From DASQYE01 sp036389675 (GTDB lineage: Bacteria > Acidobacteriota > Blastocatellia > Pyrinomonadales > Pyrinomonadaceae): a DNA stretch of 64,000 nt. Within the stretch, counting starts at the first letter, position 1; the number at the start of each line of letters is the position of its first letter. The position numbers were made by a program, and so were the translations under genes. The notes below the pieces were generated by a model. The model was not told the origin of the DNA. It saw only the letters and a list, made by a program, of their open reading frames with translations, and made no database searches. The stretch is from NCBI GenBank assembly GCA_036389675.1, contig DASVWI010000018.1, positions 62,001-126,000 on the forward strand, in the 5' to 3' direction. Positions 50,920-58,770 of this stretch are shown piece by piece.

Positions 50920-51381
50920 ATGAATTTACTCCTCCCAGCGATCAAGCGGGCTGTACCTAGCTTTAATAAGCGTCCACACACGGTTGAGGACTTTTGGAGA
51001 ATCTGCCGTCGTCAAAGGCCGTACATACGAGTCCATGAAATCCCGCTGGGCCAACCCGGCCTATACAGTGTTGAATTCGATGGGACGCCGCATATCTATA
51101 TCAACAACAGGTTGAGGGGCTTGGAATGGTTAGAGGCAGGTTTTCATGAGATGGGACATCACTTCCTGCACAAGCCCGCATTGCATACGGCGGCCTACTA
51201 CTTCCGAATGGAGCCGCCGACTAAAGAAGAACATGAAGCGCAGGCCTTCGCAGAGATCATGATGATCCCGCAGCCTCTCATGTTTGAGATTTTGGAGTCT
51301 CCCGATTACATCGAGCACTGGGGATTTGCAGAAAGATTATTCACTGGTCGTTGTGATCTCTTCGCTCGATATACCGTCTAG
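50920..51381 (+). CDS. ImmA/IrrE-type metallopeptidase
   Basis: The 153-aa protein has the zincin motif H76-E77-x-x-H80 ('GFHEMGHHFLH') and a downstream acidic helix with 'EEHEAQAFAEIMMIP', the third-ligand region of ImmA/IrrE (DUF955). It likely cleaves the neighbouring repressor to trigger induction. It is co-transcribed with the repressor (14-bp gap). Confidence 0.88.
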   Translation: MNLLLPAIKRAVPSFNKRPHTVEDFWRICRRQRPYIRVHEIPLGQPGLYSVEFDGTPHIYINNRLRGLEWLEAGFHEMGHHFLHKPALHTAAYYFRMEPPTKEEHEAQAFAEIMMIPQPLMFEILESPDYIEHWGFAERLFTGRCDLFARYTV

Positions 51382-51437
51382 TTTCTGCGCCAGTCTCTCG
51401 AACTGGCTCCTATCCCTTGCTCTGAAAGGAATATTCG

Positions 51438-52016
51438 ATGAGATCAAAGATGCTCGGCGGTTTTCTACTTCTCATACTGTTAGCTTCGACAGCTTTTGCG
51501 CAAATGTCCGGGCCTGACAAAAAAGATGTTTTAGGCTGGCAAGAAACCCGATGGGGGATGACTCAGGACGAACTATTCAAGCTCTTTAGTGATTCAATTG
51601 TGAAACGGTCGCAAAGGAATTTTTACCTCAAGCCCGGAGGGAGTAGTGAGCGATACGGATATGTTGATTATGTGATACCGGAGATGAAGGTCGCCGGAGA
51701 TGTATTTGAAGTCAGTTTCGTGATGGACATAAAAACTTACCAGTTGATTGAAGTCGATCTTAGTTTAAAGGATTATAAAAAGGCCGCTTCGACTCAAAGT
51801 ATCGTTTTCGATAAATTGGAAGAATTGCTTACCCAAAAGTACGGACCCCCAACCTACAAAAATGAATCCATTACAAGCGTGGTAAATCGTGTTCGGCATT
51901 GGGCTTTCCATACAACGACTATCAAGCTTGATTTCCACTATATGAAGGGGATCGACATGACCATATTCCATCTTACTTATGAGCCTTCCAAGAACGAAGA
52001 TTTGGAGAAATTGTAG
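51438..52016 (+). CDS. Exported hypothetical protein, cargo
   Basis: The 192-aa protein has a signal peptide (MRSKMLGGFLLLILLASTAF, cleavage near 'AFA-QM'). The mature part has 'LGWQETRWGMTQDELFKLF' and ends 'GIDMTIFHLTYEPSKNEDLEKL'. No family is recognised. It is AT-richer than the phage backbone and is transcribed with the immunity genes, so it is probably expressed in the lysogen. Confidence 0.7.
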   Translation: MRSKMLGGFLLLILLASTAFAQMSGPDKKDVLGWQETRWGMTQDELFKLFSDSIVKRSQRNFYLKPGGSSERYGYVDYVIPEMKVAGDVFEVSFVMDIKTYQLIEVDLSLKDYKKAASTQSIVFDKLEELLTQKYGPPTYKNESITSVVNRVRHWAFHTTTIKLDFHYMKGIDMTIFHLTYEPSKNEDLEKL

Positions 52017-52054
52017 CTGGGTAAACATTCCTCTCTTGCCGAAAGGGTTAAGCG

Positions 52055-52558
52055 ATGAAGCCTTTCCTCAAAGTTGCAGCCCTCACTCTAATTGTCTTGA
52101 ACGGCGCATCACTCGCCTTTGGCCAAGATAGTGACGCAAAGATCCTCGCCGAATCGGAGTTCGGTGACATTTCAGAACTCAAGGATTTGCATAGGGTGTT
52201 CATTGTCGCTGATACCCTTCAGTCACGGGGCATCATCGTCAAAGAGTTTTCCAAGTACAAAGGGATTGAACTCGCCAGCCGAGCGGAAGATGCGGAATTC
52301 ATCATAGGATTTGAAATTAAATCACAATCGACAGGGGCCAGCATTATCGGGCCGAGTGTGACCAACGACGTAACCTATTATGGATATATGTACGCGGTTG
52401 TTGCGGTGCGCACTGGAGACAAGCCGCGTTTGCGCATTCTTTGGAATACACAAAAAAGCCAAGCGGTGAGCGGCGGATTTACATTATCGAGACATCCGGC
52501 GACGAATGCCTCGCGCGAGTTTATCAAAGCATTGAAGAAAGTACGCGGGGAGAAATGA
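52055..52558 (+). CDS. Second exported hypothetical protein, cargo
   Basis: The 167-aa protein has a signal peptide (MKPFLKVAALTLIVLNGASL, then AFG-QD). The mature part has 'DLHRVFIVADTLQSRGIIVKEFSKYKGIELASRAEDAEFIIGFEI', reminiscent of small periplasmic proteins common in Acidobacteriota. It follows the previous gene by 38 bp. Function is unknown. Confidence 0.7.
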   Translation: MKPFLKVAALTLIVLNGASLAFGQDSDAKILAESEFGDISELKDLHRVFIVADTLQSRGIIVKEFSKYKGIELASRAEDAEFIIGFEIKSQSTGASIIGPSVTNDVTYYGYMYAVVAVRTGDKPRLRILWNTQKSQAVSGGFTLSRHPATNASREFIKALKKVRGEK

Positions 52559-52641
52559 TTGCCTCGCCGGGATATAAAAATCGTCAAATTTACGATTTTC
52601 AACTCTATGGGTTCTTGACCCATTCGACACCGCTGTTCGTT

Positions 52642-52844
52642 ATGAAGACCTGCACGCCGCACATTTCGGGTTATGAGTTAGGCAAACTTGAACCGCCGCT
52701 GATTGTCTTGTTGAAGTATGCCAGGCGGCTGGGGTCCCAGTAGAATTACTGATTGATGACAGGCGGGACTTGCCAGAGAACTTACCGGCGGGCTCTACTG
52801 TGTGGGTGATGAAACGCGATCAGTTGCGGCCACAGCGCCGGTGA
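52642..52844 (+). pseudogene. Remnant of an XRE-family regulator, frameshifted
   Basis: The first frame reads 'ISGYELGKLEPPLIVLLKYARRLG' and then stops. One base shift (near GGGGTCC, 52731-52737) restores 'VPVELLIDDRRDLPENLPAG' to TGA at 52844. The joined text resembles the C-terminal part of HTH regulators frequent in this lineage. The N-terminal HTH is missing. It is a decayed gene between cargo sets. Confidence 0.7.
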
Positions 52845-52845
52845 G

Positions 52846-53565
52846 ATGGTAAATTCATCTATGCCAGATCGTAAACAGTCCTTTCGCTCTGCCCCACCCT
52901 TAATCCCGCCCAACACTAAACAGGTACGTCGTATCAATATCGCTTTGCTCCGGTGGGGACCCGTCCGTGACTTCCCTTGGCGAAATAAGCCTCTCTCGCC
53001 TTTTCAGATACTCATAGCCGAGAGTCTTCTAGCGCGCACCCGCGCCGAAGCGGTCGCCAAGGTGATCGAAAAGATGTGGCAGCGATTCCCGACTCCAAGC
53101 GACTTGGCATCCGCTCCAGTCGAGAAGGTCGCCGAGATCATCGCACCACTAGGCTTGAGAAAACGAGCGGAGATGCTTCGCTCTTGCGCGGTTTCTGTGA
53201 AGAGCAACGGTGATGTACCTAACGACAGATCAGCGTTACTAGGAATGGCGGGAGTAGGTGGATATGTCGCAGATGCGGTGCGAGTCTTCGCCTTCAATGA
53301 ACGTGTCATTCCAATCGACGCTGTGATCGGTCGCGTATTAAGAAGGGTACTGGGTTATCAAAGCTTCGGCCCCGCCTATGCTGATCGTGCTCTTTGGCAG
53401 GTCGCTCAGCTATTCGCCACCACCCATGATGCTCGCCAAGTCACCGCCGCCTTGTTAGATTTGGGAGCTTTGATCTGTTTACCGGAACACCCCCGATGTC
53501 CTTCCTGTCCGCTGAGGCATTGTTGTGTATATGGCGTAGAGCAATTAAAAGCTGCGTCTAACTAA
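52846..53565 (+). CDS. HhH-GPD DNA glycosylase, MutY/Mig-like, next to a C5-methylase
   Basis: The 239-aa protein has 'VRDFPWRN' (MutY-like), 'ILIAESLLARTRAEAVAKVI', HhH 'MAGVGGYVADAVRVFAF' with Tyr140 at the position of the endonuclease III catalytic Lys, and the catalytic Asp158 in 'IPIDAVIGRVLRR'. A C-X6-C-X2-C-X5-C [4Fe-4S] motif (C211, C218, C221, C227) closes the protein. Tyr at that site and absence of Lys mark monofunctional glycosylases (Mig.MthI, MUTYH). It lies 239 bp upstream of a cytosine methylase, so repair of G:T mismatches from deaminated 5mC is likely. Confidence 0.82.
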   Translation: MVNSSMPDRKQSFRSAPPLIPPNTKQVRRINIALLRWGPVRDFPWRNKPLSPFQILIAESLLARTRAEAVAKVIEKMWQRFPTPSDLASAPVEKVAEIIAPLGLRKRAEMLRSCAVSVKSNGDVPNDRSALLGMAGVGGYVADAVRVFAFNERVIPIDAVIGRVLRRVLGYQSFGPAYADRALWQVAQLFATTHDARQVTAALLDLGALICLPEHPRCPSCPLRHCCVYGVEQLKAASN

Positions 53566-53803
53566 CACCATTTTTAGTAAATAACTTTGCTCATTTTGTA
53601 TTGTTGTAGACGCGAATCGATAATTAATGTTACCCTGCAAGATTTTGTTATTTACATCCCACCATCTAATTGTTATCTTATGCGCTGTATGAATACTTGA
53701 CACTCTGTGCCGGTTCGTGCGCTACGGCGATCCGCGTGAATACTCATCCGACGCCTTTTCTATCTCGCGGCGTCTCAATCAGTGCGCTAACGATCACGAC
53801 ACA

Positions 53804-55159
53804 ATGCCTTCCAAAAAAAAAAGTAAGAAAAAAAGAGTGCTCACGGCACTCGAATTTTTCGCGGGGTCGGGCGGATTATCCCTCGGCGTTCATAACGCTG
53901 GTTTCACTCACTTAGCCCTCATCGAGCGTGATAGAAATGCAGCGGAAACACTCCGGCAAAATAGTCAGTCGATTTTGGGCATGTCTCCAGACCTCGTCAA
54001 AGAAGAGGACGCCGCAGAAGTCGACCTCACCCCATACATTGGCATAACGGATTTGTTGACCGCTGGACCACCTTGTCAACCTTTCTCCACGGCTGGTAAA
54101 AGCAAAGGTTATGATGACCCTAGGAATATGTTTCCGGTCCTCTTGGATGCTATCTCCTTGATAATGCCAAAGGCGATACTAATCGAGAACGTGAAGGGTC
54201 TTCTGCGAAAGAAGTTCAAAGACGCTCTTGAATACATCAAGTTGCGGATTAAACTTCCAAAAGTTACGGTGCTTGAAGGGGAGACGTGGCGTCAACACTA
54301 TGCTCGCCTTCAGGAAGTCAAAGAGACTGATTTCCCAGATCATGAGCAGTACATTGTCAGTTGTCAATTAATCGATACCGCAGATTACGGTGCCGCGCAG
54401 CGCAGAGAGCGCGTTTTCATCATTGCCTTCCGTCGAGACCTTGGAATTGAGCCGATGAAGCTCGAACCGACTCACAGTAAGGTAGCTCTTTTATCGGACC
54501 AATGGATCACTGGTGATTATTGGAAACGTCATGGCGTAAATGGCGTTCCCCCTGACGATCATATTGGCAAGAAAGACCGCGCCCTTCTTGAGGAGATACG
54601 TAAAAATCCAACTCTCATAGAGACGGGTGGTAATCGCTTGCCATGGGTCACCGTACGAGAAGCATTAAGTGGTTTACCCGATCCCGTTCATAGAGGTGAA
54701 GAACCAACGCTCGCTAACCACGTCCAACATCCTGGGGCTAGAACATACGCGCAGCACTCAGGAAGTTATTTGGATTACCCAGCCAAAGCACTCAAAGCGG
54801 GATCAAACGGTACACCTGGCGGCGAAAACATGTTGCGCATTTCATCCGATGGAGCCGTGAGATATTTCACGACAAGAGAATCCGGACGTCTTCAGGGATT
54901 TCCTGATGAGTGGGAGTTCCAAGGCGTTTGGGGAGCTTGCATAAGACAGTTAGGTAACGCGGTACCCGTCACGGTAGTAGAGAAATTTGCGATTGAGATA
55001 CGCAAACTTTTAGAGAGTGTCTTAAAGAAGTCCGCCCACAACAAAATACATCACAGAGCGGAGCGTGTTAAGACTGATCGTTCATCCCTGCACCTTATAG
55101 ATCATGGAACCGCTCAAATTGGAGTTGTCTCTAAGCGTGATCGAACTGCTCGGCAATAG
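53804..55159 (+). CDS. DNA (cytosine-5) methyltransferase
   Basis: From ATG 53804 the 451-aa protein has the C5-MTase motifs: I 'TALEFFAGSGGLSLG' (SAM), IV 'TAGPPCQPFSTAGKSKGYDD' (catalytic Cys91), VI 'ILIENVKGLL', VIII 'AAQRRERVFIIAFR', and X 'RQLGNAVPVTVVEKFAIEI'. The region between VIII and IX is the target-recognition domain; its specificity cannot be read. No linked endonuclease is recognised. The last ~45 residues are Lys/Arg/His-rich and may not be native. Confidence 0.93.
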   Translation: MPSKKKSKKKRVLTALEFFAGSGGLSLGVHNAGFTHLALIERDRNAAETLRQNSQSILGMSPDLVKEEDAAEVDLTPYIGITDLLTAGPPCQPFSTAGKSKGYDDPRNMFPVLLDAISLIMPKAILIENVKGLLRKKFKDALEYIKLRIKLPKVTVLEGETWRQHYARLQEVKETDFPDHEQYIVSCQLIDTADYGAAQRRERVFIIAFRRDLGIEPMKLEPTHSKVALLSDQWITGDYWKRHGVNGVPPDDHIGKKDRALLEEIRKNPTLIETGGNRLPWVTVREALSGLPDPVHRGEEPTLANHVQHPGARTYAQHSGSYLDYPAKALKAGSNGTPGGENMLRISSDGAVRYFTTRESGRLQGFPDEWEFQGVWGACIRQLGNAVPVTVVEKFAIEIRKLLESVLKKSAHNKIHHRAERVKTDRSSLHLIDHGTAQIGVVSKRDRTARQ

Positions 55160-55244
55160 CGTCAATTTATGTCACGGTGATGATGTTCGTTTAATCGAAT
55201 ACTATTGCCAATCTCGGGCATTGTTTGACGCCTCACATAATTGA
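55104..55244 (+). CDS. Possible 46-codon ORF between methylase and FRG gene
   Basis: ATG 55104 to TGA 55244 encodes 'MEPLKLELSLSVIELLGNSV...EYYCQSRALFDASHN', overlapping the methylase end in another frame and ending 5 bp before the FRG start. The spacing hints at a small operon member. Coding is unproven. Confidence 0.3.
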   Translation: MEPLKLELSLSVIELLGNSVNLCHGDDVRLIEYYCQSRALFDASHN

Positions 55245-55249
55245 TCGTT

Positions 55250-56122
55250 ATGCCTAAGCCAGTCGAACATTTTATCAAGAGCCTTACCCAATTCAGTGAA
55301 CGTATCGAAGAAGCTTTGGGGTCCACAAGGTCCCTATATCCTAGTGATCCCACCGCAGTTAATTGGTATCGTGGGACAGGTATGAGTGAGCAGTGGAAAC
55401 TAGCGCCAAGTCTTTATCGACATCCAACGATTAAAGATGTTGATGAACTTCTCAAGCTTGAGCGAAAGTTACTAGCTTCATTCAGAAGAAAAGCTATCTT
55501 GTATCAGCCCACCAATTTAAGTCTTACACACACAAACACAGGCGCCAGCGCAGATTACGAATTTCTGTTCTTCATGCAGCATTATAATGTCCCCACACGC
55601 TTACTCGATTGGACTGAAAACCCCTTTATAGCCTTGTATTTCGCGCTGACTTCGGCTCCTTATAACCGCGCTACACATGGGTATGATGAAGGAGCCTCTG
55701 TTTGGATTCTTGACCCGATAGCTTGGAACCGCAAGGCGCTGGAGAGAGTGACTTATGGTAATGAAGGGGCACTCATATTCAACGGTCAGTATAGTGGCGC
55801 ATATGCACCTAGAACTAATGATACGCCGCAGGAATTAACTGGGATGTATGATAATCCAGTTGCTATGGAAGGGATCGCGAACAATACCCGAATGTTCGCT
55901 CAAAAAGGGGTCTTCACGATTTTTGGAAGAGATATGACTCCGATGGAAGACCATTACGAAGCTAAATCTTATCCGAAAGAAAGTTTAACTAAACTTACTG
56001 TGGCTAAGGATGACATTGATTCTATGCTTGAGTTGATTTCATCAATAGGTTACACAGATTCAGTGGCTTATCCCGATTTACATGGCCTCGCGATGGAGAT
56101 TAAACGTTTTCATAAATTTTAG
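55250..56122 (+). CDS. FRG-domain protein
   Basis: The 290-aa protein (ATG 55250; an upstream TTG is rejected) has the FRG domain signature: 'NWYRGTGMSEQWKLAPSLYRH' (R-G core, about residue 40) and 'FLFFMQHYNVPTRLLDWTENPFIALYFALTSA' (QHxxxPTRLLDW). FRG proteins occur in phage-defence and conflict contexts, but their activity is not established to my knowledge. It is 8 bp upstream of the DUF262 gene, implying co-translation. Confidence 0.88.
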   Translation: MPKPVEHFIKSLTQFSERIEEALGSTRSLYPSDPTAVNWYRGTGMSEQWKLAPSLYRHPTIKDVDELLKLERKLLASFRRKAILYQPTNLSLTHTNTGASADYEFLFFMQHYNVPTRLLDWTENPFIALYFALTSAPYNRATHGYDEGASVWILDPIAWNRKALERVTYGNEGALIFNGQYSGAYAPRTNDTPQELTGMYDNPVAMEGIANNTRMFAQKGVFTIFGRDMTPMEDHYEAKSYPKESLTKLTVAKDDIDSMLELISSIGYTDSVAYPDLHGLAMEIKRFHKF

Positions 56123-56130
56123 GCAGAGCT

Positions 56131-57195
56131 ATGTTCCAAGTGAAGCCCCATCAGCCCATGCCTCTTTTTTGGTGGCATGAACAACATGAAAAGATTGACA
56201 CTGATCCCAGCTATCAGCGTCGCCCTAACTTGTGGAATACAAATAAACAGGCTTTTCTCATTGATAGCATATTGAACGATTATGATATGCCCAAGATATA
56301 CCTCGCCGACTTCACGTCAGTTATCACCACCCTTAATGAAAAGAAGAAGCCATACGCCATTATTGACGGCAAGCAACGTTTACAGGCCATTTTTAAATTC
56401 TTTGGTGGAACTCTTCGCCTCAATCGTGACTTCATATATCAGTCTGATCCTTCCCTTAAATTAGCGGGATTAAATTACCAGGATTTAAAGATACGTTACC
56501 CAGAAGTCGCAGAGAAATTCAGTAGTCACCTGCCGTCAGTGATGAGCGTGGTAACAGACGAGGAGGGCAAAATTGAAGAGTTGTTTTTGAGACTCAATAC
56601 CGGGGTACACGTCAGCGGGGCCGAACGTCGCAACGCGATGAAAGGTATTGTTCCAATCATCATCAGGCGGCTTGTGAAGAAAAAATTTTTCACTTCGAAT
56701 ATTAAATTTAACGTCGACAGGATGGCAGATCACAACGCTGCCGCGAAGGTACTATTAATAGAGTATACCGGCGAATTTGCTGACACTTTTGCCACTAATC
56801 TCGATGCGTTCGTTCGAAAGGGTATTAAGGGTGAGGAAGCCTCATTTAAGAAGGCCGAGCGGAGGGTGGTTAAAGGCTTGAATGATATGTCCACAGTTTT
56901 TATTAAAGAGGATCCTCTTTTAGCTTCCGCAGGGCCAATTCCAGTCTACTACTGGTTCGTGAAGCATCACCTGAGGAGTAAGGCCTATATACGAGAGTTC
57001 TTAAGTGAATTCGTGAAGGCTGTCCAAAAAAACCAGCATATTGTCAAGGATAATCCAGACGAGGGCGATCCAGAACTAAGCCATTACTACACGATGATGA
57101 GAACAACTAATGAGAAAAGGAGTTTAGAAGCTCGTTATAAAATACTTGAAAGCAGATTCACTAAATTTCTACGAAGAAAGAAAAGAAAAAAATAA
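56131..57195 (+). CDS. DUF262-domain protein (GmrS-like N-terminal domain only)
   Basis: The 354-aa protein has the DUF262 pattern: 'DTDPSYQRRPNLWN', 'YAIIDGKQRLQAIFKFF' (the DGxQR motif related to ParB/Srx-type nucleotide-binding folds) and 'LFLRLNTGVHVSGAERRNAMKG'. No DUF1524/HNH nuclease domain follows, unlike in GmrSD-type systems. The C-terminus is highly basic (RRKKRKK). The FRG pair and proximity to a methylase suggest a defence-like role. Confidence 0.88.
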   Translation: MFQVKPHQPMPLFWWHEQHEKIDTDPSYQRRPNLWNTNKQAFLIDSILNDYDMPKIYLADFTSVITTLNEKKKPYAIIDGKQRLQAIFKFFGGTLRLNRDFIYQSDPSLKLAGLNYQDLKIRYPEVAEKFSSHLPSVMSVVTDEEGKIEELFLRLNTGVHVSGAERRNAMKGIVPIIIRRLVKKKFFTSNIKFNVDRMADHNAAAKVLLIEYTGEFADTFATNLDAFVRKGIKGEEASFKKAERRVVKGLNDMSTVFIKEDPLLASAGPIPVYYWFVKHHLRSKAYIREFLSEFVKAVQKNQHIVKDNPDEGDPELSHYYTMMRTTNEKRSLEARYKILESRFTKFLRRKKRKK

Positions 57196-57397
57196 GCCTC
57201 AACACGGTATCGAACTTTTCGGCTAACCTGATCTAATCTAATTTTGTGCAGCCTGTAATAAATGTGCGGGATGTTAATTTTGGCTATTAAAGCAAAGTTT
57301 GCGTCCGCAATTATTTCTTAACCCCGCTGTTTAACAAGAGCTTGATTGATATTTATCCGACCGCACCTCCCGATGCGGCTTCAACTGAGGCCAAGTC

Positions 57398-58570
57398 ATG
57401 AAAATCTGGAAAGAGAAAGACCCCGTCACCAAGCGCTACAAGTATCACGCCAACTTCGTCTGCGCGGGCAAGCGTTATCGACCGGAAGCCGATTCGAAGG
57501 ATGAGCTGGACGACATCATTGACGCGATCAAAAAGCGCGCGCGCCAGGAAAGGTATGGCCTGGAGATCGAGCACGAGCCCATCACGATCAGACAACTGGC
57601 GGATGAGCGCTCGAAGGACTTCGATAAGACGAAGAGGTCGCATCGCAAACGTCTTCGCGTGATCGAGCGCTTCGTCGCTTTCATGGATGATCCGGACTTC
57701 CCTGTCACTAACCTTCACCAACTGCACCTTCGCGGCTTCGCCCGTAGCCTTCGACACGAGAATTCGAAGCTCAAGAGCAGCTCCTTAAATGCCGCCCTCA
57801 GTATTGTCGGCGCTCTTCTGCGATCAGGTGAAAGATTCTTCCCGGAGCTTGAAACATGGAAACCGCCGCGCATGCCGTATGAGGCCCTGGAGGAGAAGGA
57901 AAGGGCACGCCCGATCACGGAAGAGGAACAAGCGATGCTTCTCTTCGAGCTTCGCGCGCCACTCGGGAAGGTGGGAAAGAAGAGGCCGCGCCGCGAGAAG
58001 GCTTACGAGCTCAGAGCACGCCATACGGTCGCCGATCTCTTCGACTTCGCACTTCTGACGGGCATGCGCCATACAGAGGCGCGCACGCTCAAAAGCTCAA
58101 AGATAGACTGGGCCGTCAGGCAACACGGCGGGATGACGATCTACGGCGAGGTGAGGCTGACGAAAACTAAGACAAAGCGTCACCGCACAGTCCCTTTGAA
58201 CCAGGATGCGCGAGCGATACTCGACCGGCGGCGCTCCGAGGGCCGGAGCGACTGGATTTTCCCGAACACCTCGGAATCCGGACCCATCAGTATGTCGAGC
58301 GTCTACCGGGTGCTCTCTCGCGCCGCCGAGCGCGCCGGTGTGCTCTACGGCCAGAGAGTGGAAGACGGCTTTGTCTTCCACGATGCGCGCCACACCGCGA
58401 TCACCAACATGCTGCAAAGAGGGGCCGACCTCAAGACTGTCGGATCAATCGTCGGGCATACGGATGAGTGGATGACGATGCACTATTCGCACCCGACTTC
58501 GGCCTCACGAGCGGCGGCGATTTCCACTCTCAAGAGAGCCGCAAACGAAGAGACCCTGAACAAAAAGTGA
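57398..58570 (+). CDS. int: Phage integrase (tyrosine recombinase)
   Basis: The 390-aa protein has an N-terminal arm-binding domain (residues 1-60), a core-binding domain (about 62-165) and the catalytic tetrad: R224 ('TGMRHTEA'), H328-x-x-R331 ('HDARHTAI'), H354 ('VGHTDEW') and nucleophile Y363. It ends 50 bp before attR, the usual int/att arrangement. It integrates the phage at the hairpin between convergent host genes. Confidence 0.93.
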   Translation: MKIWKEKDPVTKRYKYHANFVCAGKRYRPEADSKDELDDIIDAIKKRARQERYGLEIEHEPITIRQLADERSKDFDKTKRSHRKRLRVIERFVAFMDDPDFPVTNLHQLHLRGFARSLRHENSKLKSSSLNAALSIVGALLRSGERFFPELETWKPPRMPYEALEEKERARPITEEEQAMLLFELRAPLGKVGKKRPRREKAYELRARHTVADLFDFALLTGMRHTEARTLKSSKIDWAVRQHGGMTIYGEVRLTKTKTKRHRTVPLNQDARAILDRRRSEGRSDWIFPNTSESGPISMSSVYRVLSRAAERAGVLYGQRVEDGFVFHDARHTAITNMLQRGADLKTVGSIVGHTDEWMTMHYSHPTSASRAAAISTLKRAANEETLNKK

Positions 58571-58620
58571 TCACACTTCCTGGGATAGAGCAATAAATTC
58601 TTTATCGACCGCACATAGAG

Positions 58621-58650
58621 CGAGGCGGTGAGTTTCGCCCCACGGACTCA
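58621..58650 (+). other. attR: right attachment site
   Basis: This copy contains the 24-bp identity with attL (58621-58644) and, after one mismatch, ACTCA (58646-58650). It keeps the complete hairpin, so the phage side contributed a core copy that preserved the downstream host half. Confidence 0.9.
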
Positions 58651-58657
58651 CCGCCTC
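58622..58657. terminator. Bidirectional terminator hairpin overlapping attR
   Basis: GAGGCGGTGAG (58622-58632) pairs perfectly with CTCACCGCCTC (58647-58657) around a 14-nt loop. It lies downstream of the leftward tolC-like gene and, in attB, of the rightward 16630-17271 gene. An additional GCCCCACG / CGTGGGGC pair spans the loop and downstream region. Confidence 0.75.
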
Positions 58658-58770
58658 TTCGTCGTGGGGCGCGCTCGAAGGGGGAGACCTCTCGGAGCGC
58701 GCAGACTTCCACGACGCATTGGATTCTCGCTGCCGGCAGCTTAATTAATCATTCCGGTACGGCCTCATCA

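Larger units (their letters stand above)
17282..58644. mobile_element. Integrated siphovirus-type prophage, about 41.4 kb
   Basis: The element has directly repeated ends, an integrase next to the right end, and complete modules: late structural genes leftward (42.9 to 17.5 kb), early/replication genes leftward (50.4 to 45.4 kb), a rightward repressor/protease, and rightward cargo. HK97-type head genes, lambda-B-type portal and a long tape measure (1292 aa) indicate a long flexible non-contractile tail. No clear inactivating lesion is seen in core phage genes, so it may be inducible. An integron-cassette array (43.7-45.4 kb) and AT-richer cargo (51.4-57.2 kb) stand out from the GC-rich phage backbone. 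Confidence 0.93.
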
